DNA of 17,366 nt from JBBRTJ01 sp038244535 (lineage in GTDB: Bacteria; Actinomycetota; Acidimicrobiia; Acidimicrobiales; Ilumatobacteraceae), in NCBI GenBank assembly GCA_038244535.1, contig JBBRTJ010000076.1:1-17366 (forward strand), given 5' to 3'. Positions 1 through 7,463 of this stretch are shown piece after piece. The notes beneath the pieces are model-generated. The model was not told where the DNA came from and did no database searches. It saw only the letters and a program-made list of their open reading frames with translations. A program made the translations under genes and the position numbers. Every line of letters begins with the position of its first letter. The first letter of the stretch is position 1.

Positions 1-63
1 CGTCAGCAGCGTCATCTGATCCCACAAGAACGTGAGGTCGATGAGCGCCCCGTCCACTTCCAT
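1..63 (-). CDS. possible 5' end of a minus-strand gene cut by the window edge
   Basis: An ATG read from position 63 leftwards opens a frame with no stop to the window edge, starting MEVDGALIDLTFLWDQ. An in-frame TGA sits immediately upstream of this ATG, so it would be the natural start. The composition is protein-like, but only 21 codons are visible and no strong SD precedes it. The opposite strand is also open in one frame here, with a poorer, Arg/His/Pro-rich composition. No function can be given. Confidence 0.3.
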   Translation of the reverse strand, partial: MEVDGALIDLTFLWDQMTLLT

Positions 64-188
64 CAGCCCACGGGAGAGGCCGCTGACTTGACGCTGTTGG
101 AATGCAGGTTCGACGGCCGTCCTGCAACCTCGACGCCGTTGCTGCGGGCAAGGGGCGCCACCACCTCTGGCTGTGGTCTACTGCCGCG

Positions 189-644
189 ATGAGTGATGTC
201 GAAGTGTCCCGTGTCATCGCTGCTACGGCGGACGAGCTCTACGACCTGGTGAGCGATCTGCCCCGCATGGGCGAGTGGTCCCCCGAGAACACGGGCGGCG
301 AGTGGATCAAGGGGGCCGCCGGTCCTGCTGTCGGTGCGAGGTTCAAGGGTTCGAACGCGAACGGCTCCAAGCGATGGACCACCGCGGTGATCATCGAGGA
401 GGCCGACCGGGGCAAGTCATTCGTCTTCCGAGTGGTCGTCGGGCCGATCAAGGTGGCGCGGTGGAGCTACCGGTTCAGCCCCGAGCAGACTGGAACGACC
501 GTGACGGAGACCTGGGTCGATCAACGAAGCTGGCTCGCGAGGAAGGCCGGAGGCTCGGCGTCCGGTGTCGCCGACCGAGCGGCGCACAACCGGACGGGCA
601 TGGAGACCACCCTCGCCAACCTCGCCGCCGCCGTTCAGAAGTAG
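189..644 (+). CDS. SRPBCC (START/Bet v1-like) family protein, polyketide cyclase/dehydrase type
   Basis: The 151-residue product has the usual length and layout of single-domain SRPBCC ligand-binding proteins. It begins MSDVEVSRVIAATADELYDL, the typical first strand and helix, followed by LPRMGEWSPE (the W-S-P turn). The later strands include FVFRVVVGPIKVARWSYRF and TGTTVTETW, and a long C-terminal helix ends TTLANLAAAVQK. Members bind hydrophobic ligands in a cavity; the ligand here cannot be told. The frame extends upstream to 102, but the start at 189 was chosen because homology-like sequence begins there. No SD precedes it. A TCTACT hexamer at 177-182, 6 nt before the ATG, could be a -10 giving a leaderless mRNA, which is inference. 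No operon partner is evident. Confidence 0.85.
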   Translation: MSDVEVSRVIAATADELYDLVSDLPRMGEWSPENTGGEWIKGAAGPAVGARFKGSNANGSKRWTTAVIIEEADRGKSFVFRVVVGPIKVARWSYRFSPEQTGTTVTETWVDQRSWLARKAGGSASGVADRAAHNRTGMETTLANLAAAVQK

Positions 645-717
645 CGGCTGCCGACCGCCCCCCGGGTCACGGCGCCATGGTCTCGGATCGTCGGGACCAC
701 AACGGCTGCATGCTTGG

Positions 718-737
718 CCGGTGGCCTCAGCCCCCGG
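718..737 (+). terminator. weak hairpin after the SRPBCC gene
   Basis: CCGGTGGC and GCCCCCGG pair over 8 positions with one mismatch around a CTCA loop. It lies about 75 bases past the SRPBCC stop. There is no T-tract. It may be a terminator or chance pairing. Confidence 0.2.
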
Positions 738-912
738 TGAATGGTCACGTTCTGTGGGCGTTTCGCGACTCGCCCCAGTGCGCCCGGATGCGATCCCCAC
801 TGACCGAGTCGGGGTCAGGGCGTCGACGGTCGCCCGAGGAGACACCCGCCTCACACTGACGGCCCGCGACGGCCGAGCACCAAGCCACGACGAGCACCGC
901 CGAGGCCGACAT

Positions 913-939
913 CGGCGTCGGCGTCGGCGTCGGCGTCGG
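913..939 (+). repeat. (CGGCGT)4.5 hexanucleotide tandem repeat
   Basis: Four exact copies of CGGCGT occupy 913-936, followed by CGG. It lies in noncoding DNA about 150 bases upstream of the DUF1269 gene. Such short repeats change length by replication slippage. No function is apparent. Confidence 0.9.
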
Positions 940-1085
940 TCACCGCGTCGACCACCGATCAGATCTCCAGATGGGCTGGAACCACCTTGGCTCGCCCCCG
1001 TGACCTGGTCACACGGCTCGACAGCAAGGCCCGACCTGCCCCTACGGTGTTTCGGTGACATCGCCCGTGACACGAGGAGTCAACG

Positions 1086-1667
1086 ATGACCGAGCAAACC
1101 CCTGAGATGGATCCAGCCGAGACCGAGGTCGTCGGCACGGTGGTGAGCGACGGCGCCTACACGCTGTTCGCCGCCGACTTCGCCGATCCTGAGATGGCAA
1201 TGGAGGCCTACCGGGCCTTGAAGGAGATCGAAGACGGCCGGACGTTGGAGATCGAGGCGGTGGTGGTCGTCAAGCGCGCCGCCGACGGCACCATGGAAGT
1301 GCAAAAGAGCACCGATCGCAGCGCCAAATCGGGGCTGCGGTGGGGAGTCCTCGGTGGGGTGGTGCTGGGGGTGTTCTTCCCTCCGTCGATCATCGGGAGC
1401 GCCTTGGTGCTGGGCGCGGGTGGAGCAGCAGTGGGCAAGGCGCGTGAGGTTCATCACCGCAATCAACTGGCCGACGAGCTGGAAGATGCGATCCCGCCGG
1501 GCCACTCAGGCATCTTGGCGTTGGTGTCAGACCCTGGTGCCTTGGACATCCAAAAGGCGCTTGAGAAGGCCGACAAGATCGTGCAGTCGGCCGTCGATGA
1601 GGTCACCGCACGTGATCTGAAGGCCGCAGCCAAGGAAGCCGAGTCGGCGGAGGTCGAAGCCTCTTAG
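1086..1667 (+). CDS. DUF1269-type membrane protein with glycine-rich hydrophobic core
   Basis: The 193-residue protein shows the order of the DUF1269 family. An acidic N-terminus leads to an alpha/beta stretch of the form 'AADFADPEMAMEAYRALKEI' (about 29-48), a strand EIEAVVVVKR (55-64), then a glycine-rich hydrophobic hairpin (about 84-117, with GVLGGVVLG and GAGGAAVGKA). A second helix-strand unit (125-147) carries the typical IPPGHSGILALV, and a charged helical tail ends the protein. The family is associated with membranes; its biochemical role is unknown. The start is well supported by GAGGAG 5 nt before the ATG. It stands alone between a long gap and a strong hairpin, so it is probably monocistronic. 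Confidence 0.85.
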   Translation: MTEQTPEMDPAETEVVGTVVSDGAYTLFAADFADPEMAMEAYRALKEIEDGRTLEIEAVVVVKRAADGTMEVQKSTDRSAKSGLRWGVLGGVVLGVFFPPSIIGSALVLGAGGAAVGKAREVHHRNQLADELEDAIPPGHSGILALVSDPGALDIQKALEKADKIVQSAVDEVTARDLKAAAKEAESAEVEAS

Positions 1668-1676
1668 CTCCACCAG

Positions 1677-1713
1677 CTCCCTCTGGGCTGGTCGTCGACC
1701 AGCCCAGAGGGAG
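1677..1713 (+). terminator. perfect 17-bp stem-loop terminator
   Basis: Arms 1677-1693 and 1697-1713 are exact reverse complements (beginning CTCCCTCTGG) around a GTC loop. It begins 10 bases after the DUF1269 stop codon. No T-tract follows, as is common for terminators in high-GC actinobacteria. It also insulates the lipoprotein gene that follows. Confidence 0.85.
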
Positions 1714-1756
1714 CGGATGTTCTGCCCCGGAAAGCGCCGTGTGCCAGCTTGTGAGC

Positions 1757-2551
1757 ATGACGCGTCTGGTCCCCTCCCGCCCGGTCCTCGTCGTCCTTGC
1801 CGCATCGGCGGCTGCGGCGCTCGTGCTGGCTGCCTGTGGCAGCAGCTCGAGGAGCACCAGCACCGGCGGCACCCCCCTCGAAGGCACCAACTGGGTGCTC
1901 ACCACGGGTGGGCAGGTCTCCACGCTGCCCGCCGGTGTCACCTCCGGCACCAAGTTCGACAACGGCACCGTGAGTGGCAGCAGCGGCTGCAACACCTACA
2001 GCGGCCCCTTCACGACGAGCGGCGGCTCGCTCACCATCGGCCCGAACCTCGTGTCCACCCAGCGGGGGTGTGATGCCCCGGTGATGGCGTTCGAGAAGGT
2101 CTACCTGGCTGCCCTCACGGCCACCACGAAGTACACGATCTCTGGGTTGACGCTCACGTTGCAGGACAGGGCGGGCGCGACCACCCTCACGTTGCGGGCC
2201 TCGAACGTGGCCGACCAGATCGCCGGCACGTGGAACGTGACGGCCTACTACTCGGGCGCGGCCATCACCTCGGTGCTGGGCGGAGCCAAGCTCACGGCGA
2301 CCTTCGACGCCACCACGATCAGCGGCAACGCTGGCTGCAACAGCTTCAACGGGCCTTACGGGCTGTCGGGGAGCACCATCAAGATCGGCCTACTCGCCAC
2401 CACGAAGGTGGCGTGCTCGGCCGAGCTGAACAAGCAGGAGGCCGACTACCTGGCCGCCCTGGGCCTGGCCACCACTGCGAAGGTCACCGGCTCCCGCCTC
2501 GACCTGCTGCGGGCCGACGGCGCCATCGCGGTCAACTTCGCCAAGGCCTGA
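1757..2551 (+). CDS. lipoprotein with two META (HslJ-like) domains
   Basis: The 264-residue precursor has a basic start (MTRLVPSRP), a hydrophobic core and a lipobox LAAC with the lipidated Cys at residue 27. A Ser/Thr linker follows. Two META domains come next: the first opens LEGTNWVLTT and contains GCNTYSG and RGCD; the second opens IAGTWNVTAY and contains GCNSFNG and VACS. Each domain thus keeps the family's G-C-N-x-[YF]-x-G motif and a second Cys that could form a disulfide. META domains occur in secreted stress or resistance proteins such as E. coli HslJ, but their molecular role is poorly known. A GTG at 1739 is an alternative start, but the ATG at 1757 gives a better signal peptide. 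The protein should sit on the outer face of the membrane. Confidence 0.9.
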   Translation: MTRLVPSRPVLVVLAASAAAALVLAACGSSSRSTSTGGTPLEGTNWVLTTGGQVSTLPAGVTSGTKFDNGTVSGSSGCNTYSGPFTTSGGSLTIGPNLVSTQRGCDAPVMAFEKVYLAALTATTKYTISGLTLTLQDRAGATTLTLRASNVADQIAGTWNVTAYYSGAAITSVLGGAKLTATFDATTISGNAGCNSFNGPYGLSGSTIKIGLLATTKVACSAELNKQEADYLAALGLATTAKVTGSRLDLLRADGAIAVNFAKA

Positions 2552-2685
2552 GCCAGCCCGCCGGTCACCGTGGCCACCGACCCTCTCGTCGTCACCGACG
2601 GTGAGCGACGCCGCAAGCGCGCCGCCGAGGTGCCGGCGCTCGTCATCCTCAGCTGTGATCCCCGACAGAGCGCGACCACTCTTGG

Positions 2686-3105
2686 CTAGCGGACCTCGTA
2701 CCACTCATAGCGCAGCACGCCATCGGCGAAGGCGCCCTTGCCGACCGCTTGGATCGTGTTCAGCCACAGGTAGCGCGGGTCTGCGGTCTCGAACAGCGGC
2801 GCACAGTAGACGGCGGCCCCGAGGCCGTCGGCCACGTTCGCCCGCCCTTGGTAGCTCACGTAGATGATTGCGCCGTCGTCGGTCTCCAAGGTGGCCCGCA
2901 CGTCCAAGCTGACGACACCCTCCGGGCTGATCGTTGCCCAGTCGGCACAGGCTGCTCCCTTCAGGTGCGCCGACAGCCGGCCGCCCGTGCTGTTGAACCC
3001 GGTCACCTCCATCACCTGGCGGTTGCCGGCCGGACCAGCCCCGACAGCGATGACGGCGCCCCCGGTCACCTCGAACGTGGCCAGTGGAACCAGTTCGATC
3101 GTCAT
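2686..3105 (-). CDS. DUF3237 family protein
   Basis: The product is 139 residues, close to the usual family length of about 150. It opens MTIELVPLATFEV, the typical first strand. It contains NRQVMEVTGF, GGRLSAHLKG, then the conserved run ADWATISPEGVVSLDVRATL, DGAIIYVSYQGR, and the late motif DPRYLWLNTIQAVGKG. The family is a small beta-barrel of unknown function, often found near catabolic genes. The start at 3105 is fixed by GGGAGG five bases upstream on this strand. It is divergent from the secreted-protein gene at 3345 and convergent with the META lipoprotein gene. No obvious terminator lies between 2552 and 2685 apart from a small TCACCG-A-CGGTGA palindrome at 2592-2604. Confidence 0.9.
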   Translation of the reverse strand: MTIELVPLATFEVTGGAVIAVGAGPAGNRQVMEVTGFNSTGGRLSAHLKGAACADWATISPEGVVSLDVRATLETDDGAIIYVSYQGRANVADGLGAAVYCAPLFETADPRYLWLNTIQAVGKGAFADGVLRYEWYEVR

Positions 3106-3344
3106 GATGGCCTCCCGATGTGTTGGCGACCATACCGCTCGGGTCGCCTGAGGTGCGCGTGCAGCTCGCCGCGACGGCGCCCCGGCCGCACCCCCACTCG
3201 CAACCGATGGGCGGGACTGTCGCGCCGGAGGTCCGGCTCCGGGCGATGGTCGTAGGACCATGGTCCGATGGCGGCCGCGGGGCCGGGCCTTCATGCTCGA
3301 CCCAGGATCACCGTCGTGGTGGTCGACATGAGAGAGGAACCTCA

Positions 3345-3731
3345 ATGTGCCGCATGGCATGGATCGCTCCGATGGTGGTCGCCGCTTCGTTCGCAACGGT
3401 CATCCCCGCAACCGCTTCGTACGCAAGTGGGGGCAAGCTCACCTGCGTCACGACCTCGGTGCAGTCCTTCACCGGCATCACGACGGCCGGAACGTTCAGC
3501 GCCGCACCGGCCGGGACGGTGCGCCTCAAGCGCGACCTCGCCATCGACGGCCTTGACATCGGCCGGATCGTGCTCAACCCGGGCTGGTCCAAGTCGATCG
3601 AGCTCAAGTCCGGGCCGAAGGTCAGCGTCCAGTTCAAGAACGGCACGGACATCCGCGAGTGGTCTGCTGCGCAGAGCGCGGCGTACTACGGCCCCGACAT
3701 CCTCGTGATCGAGGAGAAGTCCTGCACCTGA
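3345..3731 (+). CDS. small secreted protein of unknown function
   Basis: The 128-residue precursor starts MCRMAWIAPMVVAASFATVI and carries a signal peptide likely cleaved after ATASYA (about residue 27). The mature part is a beta-rich domain of about 100 residues with two cysteines, one near its start (KLTC) and one next to the C-terminus (KSCT), which could form a disulfide. GAGAGGA lies just upstream of this ATG and supports the start; the longer upstream frame lacks a signal peptide. I do not recognise the family. A bidirectional hairpin follows. Confidence 0.75.
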   Translation: MCRMAWIAPMVVAASFATVIPATASYASGGKLTCVTTSVQSFTGITTAGTFSAAPAGTVRLKRDLAIDGLDIGRIVLNPGWSKSIELKSGPKVSVQFKNGTDIREWSAAQSAAYYGPDILVIEEKSCT

Positions 3732-3763
3732 CGAACCGGGCTCGAACACGTCATGCGCCGTTG

Positions 3764-3797
3764 CCCGCCACCACTTCGTCAGGAGTGGAGGCGGGCC
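3764..3797. terminator. bidirectional hairpin between convergent genes
   Basis: GCCCGCC-A-CCACT (3764-3776) pairs with AGTGG-A-GGCGGGC (3785-3797), leaving one A-A mismatch and an 8-base loop. It lies midway between the ends of the small secreted protein gene (plus) and the three-helix membrane protein gene (minus), so it can serve both. Confidence 0.7.
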
Positions 3798-3846
3798 CGT
3801 CCGCGTTGAGGGCCGACGAGCGGGGTGGGCTCGGGACTCGCCCCGA

Positions 3847-4602
3847 TCAGAACTGCTTGGGGAACGACATCGTGATCACGGCGGCGCCGACGAAGAGCGT
3901 CAACCCGCAACCCAACAGGAGCGAACGGGCGCGCAACGTGTCCATCTTCGAGCTGATGCCGGCGAAGAAGAGCACGGAGGCGAACAGGATCATCACCAGC
4001 ACGTAGCGGTCGCCGATGTCGTTGTCGTTGTTCGCCTGGGCGCTGAAGGCGTCGGCCTCCGCGGCGAGCTGGTCGGCACGCGCCTGGTCGGCCAACTTGT
4101 ATTCGGCCATCGCGAACGGCGTGGGTGGGGCATCGGGGTTGGTGAGGGGCTTGGTGAGGATCCACGAGTCGACCGCGACCTTGAACTCGGGACGGAACCG
4201 CTCGTAGAGGAAGCCGGACAGCGTTCCGGGCTGAGGCTGGTAGGGCTCGGACGAGCCCGTGACGCTGGACCCCTTGGCCTGGGACTCGGAGGCGACTGCC
4301 GAGGTCCAGGCCGTGAACGTCGTGACGTCAATGGCGGTCAGCTGCCCGGCACGGTTGGACGCCCGGGTCGACTCGGTGCGGGCCGCCGAAGCGGCCGCAT
4401 AGTGCTGGGCCTGGTCACCGCTGAACTTCGTGTTCTGGTACGCCGCCCAGGCGGTGAGCACCGCGGCGGCGGCAAGCAGGAGCGCCTCGTAGATCTCGAA
4501 GCGCTGGTCGAGGCGCCGGCCTCGGGCCTTGCGTTCGGCTTGTGCCGTCGGCGCAGGGTCGTCTTGTTCGAGGGCACCTTCGTCACCGGTGATGTCGTTC
4601 AT
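3847..4602 (-). CDS. membrane protein with three TM helices and a large soluble loop (DUF4337-like)
   Basis: The 251-residue protein has an acidic, then basic cytoplasmic N-terminus (QAERKARGRRLDQRFEIYEA). A TM helix lies at about 38-56 (LLLAAAAVLTAWAAYQ). The following long Ala/Gln/Glu-rich region, about 60-195, probably forms helical or coiled structure and ends in ADQARADQLAAEADAFSAQA. Two close TM helices (198-217 and 227-246) finish it. This layout resembles DUF4337-type proteins; no catalytic motif is seen. No SD precedes the ATG at 4602, and the frame runs on to 4866 through low-complexity sequence, so the start is less certain than the body. The PlsC gene upstream on the same strand is separated by 151 bases with a hairpin, so they are probably separate units. 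Confidence 0.75.
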   Translation of the reverse strand: MNDITGDEGALEQDDPAPTAQAERKARGRRLDQRFEIYEALLLAAAAVLTAWAAYQNTKFSGDQAQHYAAASAARTESTRASNRAGQLTAIDVTTFTAWTSAVASESQAKGSSVTGSSEPYQPQPGTLSGFLYERFRPEFKVAVDSWILTKPLTNPDAPPTPFAMAEYKLADQARADQLAAEADAFSAQANNDNDIGDRYVLVMILFASVLFFAGISSKMDTLRARSLLLGCGLTLFVGAAVITMSFPKQF

Positions 4603-4715
4603 CAGAGACGTAGCTCTAGCACTCACCGAGCAAGGCTCCGTGCCCCCGGTCAGGGCAACCGGGCTCGGCTTGGCGATCTCGTAGCGATGATGCGGCGAAG
4701 CGGGAGCCGAGCTCG

Positions 4716-4741
4716 CCGAGCCACCCGGGCAGGTGGCTTGG
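4716..4741 (-). terminator. hairpin after the acyltransferase gene
   Basis: CCGAGCCACC (4716-4725) pairs with GGTGGCTTGG (4732-4741) over 10 positions including one G-T wobble, around a CGGGCA loop. It begins 12 bases past the acyltransferase stop on the minus strand. A second hairpin, CCCGGT/ACCGGG, lies further on, near 4664-4682. Confidence 0.65.
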
Positions 4742-4753
4742 AGGAGCGAGGCA

Positions 4754-5743
4754 TCAGCCGAGACGGTCGTGGACCCAGCGGTCCATGTCGCACCACAGCT
4801 CGTCGAGCCACACGGTGCGCTCGGTGGCGTCGTCGGGGATGTCGGCGCGGGCGATGCGGCGGGCACTCACGGTGATCGGCCGGCGGAGCGGCACGGCTCT
4901 GGCCAGATCAGCGAACCGGGGATGGTGGTCGAACCCGGCGTGGTTGATGACGACGACATCGGTGCCGGGCGCCGCGTCCAGGAGTGCGCTGAGGCCGGCT
5001 GGCCGCGGCGGGAGCAGGTGGCGCAAGCCGGCCAGCCGAGTGGCCCGAGCAGGATCCTTCTCGGCGAGGCGGGCCTGCGATCGTTCCAGCGCATCGGGCC
5101 GGAAGAGCCGGCCCTCGGGGAAGATGACCCCCACCGTCTGGGCGTCGAGGTGACGGCACACCATCGCCGCCTTCTGGCGGGCACCGGGGTCGTTGTCGCG
5201 TGGGATGAACACAGAGCCGGCTCGTTGATAGAGCAGGTCGAAGCCAGGGTCGGCGAGCAGCTCGGCGGTGATCACCCCCCGGGTGTGAAAGCCGAGGCGC
5301 AGGTAGAGGAGCGACGGAAGTGAGGCGTCAAAGAGGCTGACGTGGCGGCACACGACGATCGCCGGTCCCGGTTGGAGCGCCTCGGTGCTGCCGACCTCGA
5401 GCTCGAGTCGGACACCCAGCAGTTGTTGGGCGCGGCGGGCCAGCAGCGCGATCGACCAGGCCTGCAGCCGCTCGTGACGGCGCCGAGACGCCATGCGATC
5501 GAGCCGGGTGCCGAACCCGGCAGCAAGCCACAGAGGCCCCGCCGCCACGATCTCCGCACTGTCGTTGAGCAGGTACTGGAGGACGAACCCGTAGAGCCGC
5601 AGCGTCGGGAGCCGCCAGCGCAGCCGCACCGCGTCCCAGGTGAAGGCGGCAACGATCAGCACTGGGGCGAGCAGGACTGCCGCGGCGGTGACGAGGAGCA
5701 TCGTCGGGATCGTCTTGGCCCGACGCTTCCACATGAGCCCCAT
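4754..5743 (-). CDS. PlsC-type lysophospholipid acyltransferase family protein
   Basis: This 329-residue protein has an N-terminal TM helix (about 12-35) and the acyltransferase motifs of the PlsC/LPLAT family. Block I is CRHVSLFDASL, with the H-x4-D catalytic pair at His134 and Asp139. A middle block, RAGSVFIPRDND (174-185), follows, and block III is IFPEGRLFRP (207-216), which binds the phosphate of the acceptor. The family transfers an acyl chain from acyl-CoA or acyl-ACP to a lysophospholipid or related acceptor at the cytoplasmic membrane face. The protein is longer than a minimal PlsC, with about 90 residues before the catalytic part and about 110 after. The exact acceptor cannot be told. 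The ATG at 5734 is an alternative start, and neither has a good SD. Only 27 bases separate the start from the divergent gene at 5771. Confidence 0.9.
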   Translation of the reverse strand: MGLMWKRRAKTIPTMLLVTAAAVLLAPVLIVAAFTWDAVRLRWRLPTLRLYGFVLQYLLNDSAEIVAAGPLWLAAGFGTRLDRMASRRRHERLQAWSIALLARRAQQLLGVRLELEVGSTEALQPGPAIVVCRHVSLFDASLPSLLYLRLGFHTRGVITAELLADPGFDLLYQRAGSVFIPRDNDPGARQKAAMVCRHLDAQTVGVIFPEGRLFRPDALERSQARLAEKDPARATRLAGLRHLLPPRPAGLSALLDAAPGTDVVVINHAGFDHHPRFADLARAVPLRRPITVSARRIARADIPDDATERTVWLDELWCDMDRWVHDRLG

Positions 5744-5770
5744 GATGACCGATCAGTGCAGGATGGGGCG

Positions 5771-6178
5771 ATGAGCGATGCGACGTCGAGCAGCCGACCC
5801 CGGATTCGGCGGCTGGTCGGCGTCTACAACGCCGACCACACACTGCGGGGCGAGGTTGCGTACTGGGTCGGGGCGAGGCTCGGGCGGGCCCACTGCGCGC
5901 TGTGCGACATCACGCACGGGATCGTGCGGGAGCGGTCCGATTGGCAGGCGTGCCGTGCCGGACTGCCCGTTGCGTTCGACACCTACCACCGCGACGATCA
6001 GCCCGCTGCCGTCCGGGCCGCCACGACCGGCACGGCACCGGTGGTGGTGGCCGACACCGACCACGGCCTCGTCGTGCTCCTCGGCCCCGACGAGCTCGCG
6101 GCCTGCGCCGCCGCTCCTGATCAACTTGCTGCCGCGCTCACCACCGCAGCCGAGCGTCGAGGTCTCGACTGGCCCTGA
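5771..6178 (+). CDS. conserved small protein with CALCDITHG motif, function unknown
   Basis: The 135-residue protein has no signal peptide or TM helix. After a short Ser/Arg start it reads RRLVGVYNADHTLRGEVAYW, then AHCALCDITHG with a C-x2-C pair (Cys42 and Cys45) and a nearby His. TDHGLVVLLGPDELAAC and a C-terminal helix follow. The VYNAD opening and the Cys-x2-Cys-x3-THG element recall a family of small uncharacterised bacterial proteins seen in proteobacteria and actinobacteria. The cysteines could bind a metal or be redox-active, but that is inference. AGGA before the ATG supports this start; the frame is open far upstream only because it is antisense to the acyltransferase gene. Confidence 0.75.
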   Translation: MSDATSSSRPRIRRLVGVYNADHTLRGEVAYWVGARLGRAHCALCDITHGIVRERSDWQACRAGLPVAFDTYHRDDQPAAVRAATTGTAPVVVADTDHGLVVLLGPDELAACAAAPDQLAAALTTAAERRGLDWP

Positions 6179-6233
6179 ACCGCATGGTGCGGCTCACCCC
6201 CGAGCCGAGGGAGGGCCGAGGATCACCGGTGGC

Positions 6234-6239
6234 TACATT
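6234..6239 (+). promoter_or_regulatory. candidate -10 element of the hydrolase gene
   Basis: TACATT fits the TAnnnT pattern of actinobacterial -10 boxes and would give a leader of roughly 40 bases before the ATG at 6288. No convincing -35 is visible, so this is only a candidate. Confidence 0.3.
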
Positions 6240-6287
6240 CGGCCCGGTCCAGCGCCCCGAGGTGGGGTGCCAGCAGAGGGGGATGCC

Positions 6288-7355
6288 ATGAGCTCACCAA
6301 TCCTGCCCGGCCGGCTCGGCTCGCCGACCATGGCCCTGCGCGACGACCGAAGGGCTGATCCGCGCATGATCGCGGCCATGGCACCGCTCGGGCTGGACGG
6401 CCCGCCCGCGGAGTCGCCGGTGGACGTCTCGTCGCCGATGGACGCGCTGCTCGAGTACCTCATGGTCGCCGAGGAGGGCTTCGATGCAATGTTCGGCTTC
6501 CTCGCTGCGGGCGTGCCCGACGTCGAGGGTGTGACGCGCAGCGTCGAGGTCATCAGGGGCGTCGACGGCAACGACATCACGTTGTACATCCACCGCCCGA
6601 GCGACGCCGCCGGGGTGCGACCCGGGGTCCTCCACCTCCACGGCGGGGGCATGGTCATGCTCGAGGCTGCCGGCGCCGCGTACGTGGGGTGGCGCGACTC
6701 GCTGGCGGCGACCGGCCTGGTCGTGGTCGGCGTCGAGTTCCGCAACGGCGGCGGCAAGCAGGGCCCCCACCCGTTCCCCGCCGGCCTCAACGACTGCAGC
6801 TCCGCCCTGCAGTGGGTGACCGACAACAAGGCCCGGCTCGGCATCTCGAAGCTGGTCGTGTCCGGGGAGTCGGGCGGCGGCAACCTGACGCTCGCGACCA
6901 CGCTGAAGGCCAAGCGCGACGGTCGCATCAGTGACATCGACGGGGTCTACGCGATGTGCCCCTACATCTCCGGCGCCTACGCGGCGAGGCCGCCCGAGCT
7001 GACCTCGCTCTACGAGAACGACGGGTTCTTCCTCGACGTCCGCATGATGGGCGCCCTGGCAAAGGTGTATGACCCCACCGGTGAGCACGCCACCGACCCG
7101 TTGGCATGGCCGCTCTACGCCACGCCCGACGACCTGACTGGGCTGCCACCGCACGTGATCTCGGTGAACCAGCTCGATCCGCTGCGTGACGAGGGTCTCG
7201 CCTACTACCGCAAGCTGGCCGAGGCCGGGGGCTCGGTCGTGTCTCGCACCGTGAACGGCACGTGCCACGGGGGCGACGTGATGTTCTCAGCTGCGATGCC
7301 CGATGTGTACGCCGCCACCGTCCGCGACATCAAGGGATTCTGCGACTCCCTCTGA
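6288..7355 (+). CDS. alpha/beta hydrolase, hormone-sensitive-lipase (HSL) type esterase
   Basis: The 355-residue protein contains the HSL-family oxyanion motif HGGG (118-121, in VLHLHGGGMVM). The nucleophile elbow is G-E-S-G-G with Ser195 (VVSGESGGGNL). A likely acid is Asp297 (VNQLDPLRDEG) and the catalytic His is 327 (GTCHGGD). All triad members are present, so it should be an active carboxylesterase of the alpha/beta hydrolase fold 3 group; the substrate is unknown. About 90 residues precede the core and would form a cap. There is no signal peptide, so it is cytoplasmic. AGAGGGGG before the ATG fixes the start; the frame is open upstream to 5778 only because it overlaps the preceding gene. 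Confidence 0.92.
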   Translation: MSSPILPGRLGSPTMALRDDRRADPRMIAAMAPLGLDGPPAESPVDVSSPMDALLEYLMVAEEGFDAMFGFLAAGVPDVEGVTRSVEVIRGVDGNDITLYIHRPSDAAGVRPGVLHLHGGGMVMLEAAGAAYVGWRDSLAATGLVVVGVEFRNGGGKQGPHPFPAGLNDCSSALQWVTDNKARLGISKLVVSGESGGGNLTLATTLKAKRDGRISDIDGVYAMCPYISGAYAARPPELTSLYENDGFFLDVRMMGALAKVYDPTGEHATDPLAWPLYATPDDLTGLPPHVISVNQLDPLRDEGLAYYRKLAEAGGSVVSRTVNGTCHGGDVMFSAAMPDVYAATVRDIKGFCDSL

Positions 7356-7374
7356 CCCGCGCCTCGGCCCCTTC

Positions 7375-7413
7375 TCGGTCATCAGGACGCACTGCTCCGC
7401 TTTCGATGACCGA
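7375..7413 (+). terminator. candidate hairpin after the hydrolase gene
   Basis: TCGGTCATC (7375-7383) pairs exactly with GATGACCGA (7405-7413), with further weak pairing outside past a bulged C. The loop is long (21 bases). It starts 19 bases after the hydrolase stop and lies before the tauE operator. Confidence 0.45.
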
Positions 7414-7437
7414 AGGGTTCGAAGGAAGTGGAGACGG

Positions 7438-7455
7438 TACCCCCTGGGGTATACT
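7438..7455 (+). promoter_or_regulatory. CsoR/CstR-like palindromic operator overlapping the -10 of the TauE gene
   Basis: TACCCC-CT-GGGGTA (7438-7451) is a perfect two-fold palindrome. Its form, T-A-C-run then G-run-T-A, is that of operators bound by CsoR-family repressors (copper-sensing CsoR, persulfide-sensing CstR). It runs into TATACT (7450-7455), a near-consensus -10 hexamer, so a bound repressor would block RNA polymerase. No good -35 is seen, as is often the case for promoters of this type. A start site 7-9 nt after the -10 would fall on the GTG at 7464. Confidence 0.65.
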
Positions 7456-7463
7456 TTGTGGCC

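Larger units (their letters stand above)
645..1085. other. 441-base gap without a convincing gene
   Basis: Several frames stay open here on both strands, but their products are Arg/Pro/Ser-rich with no domain-like pattern and no good start signals, as expected for GC-rich noncoding DNA. Visible elements are an imperfect hairpin (718-737), a hexanucleotide repeat (913-939), and a short palindrome GTGACC-T-GGTCAC at 1000-1012, which lies 73 bases before the next start and might be an operator. Two GTGACA copies follow near 1054-1072. The promoter of the downstream DUF1269 gene should lie in the last 100 bases, but no clear -35/-10 pair is seen. Confidence 0.5.

Noticed and set aside
5342..5770. 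Upstream extension of the CALCDITHG protein
   Set aside because: It would overlap the PlsC gene on the other strand over its catalytic region. The extension is Arg/Glu-rich, and the ATG at 5771 has an SD.
5778..6287. Upstream extension of the alpha/beta hydrolase to 525 residues
   Set aside because: The extra part is an out-of-frame copy of the preceding gene, and the ATG at 6288 has a strong SD.
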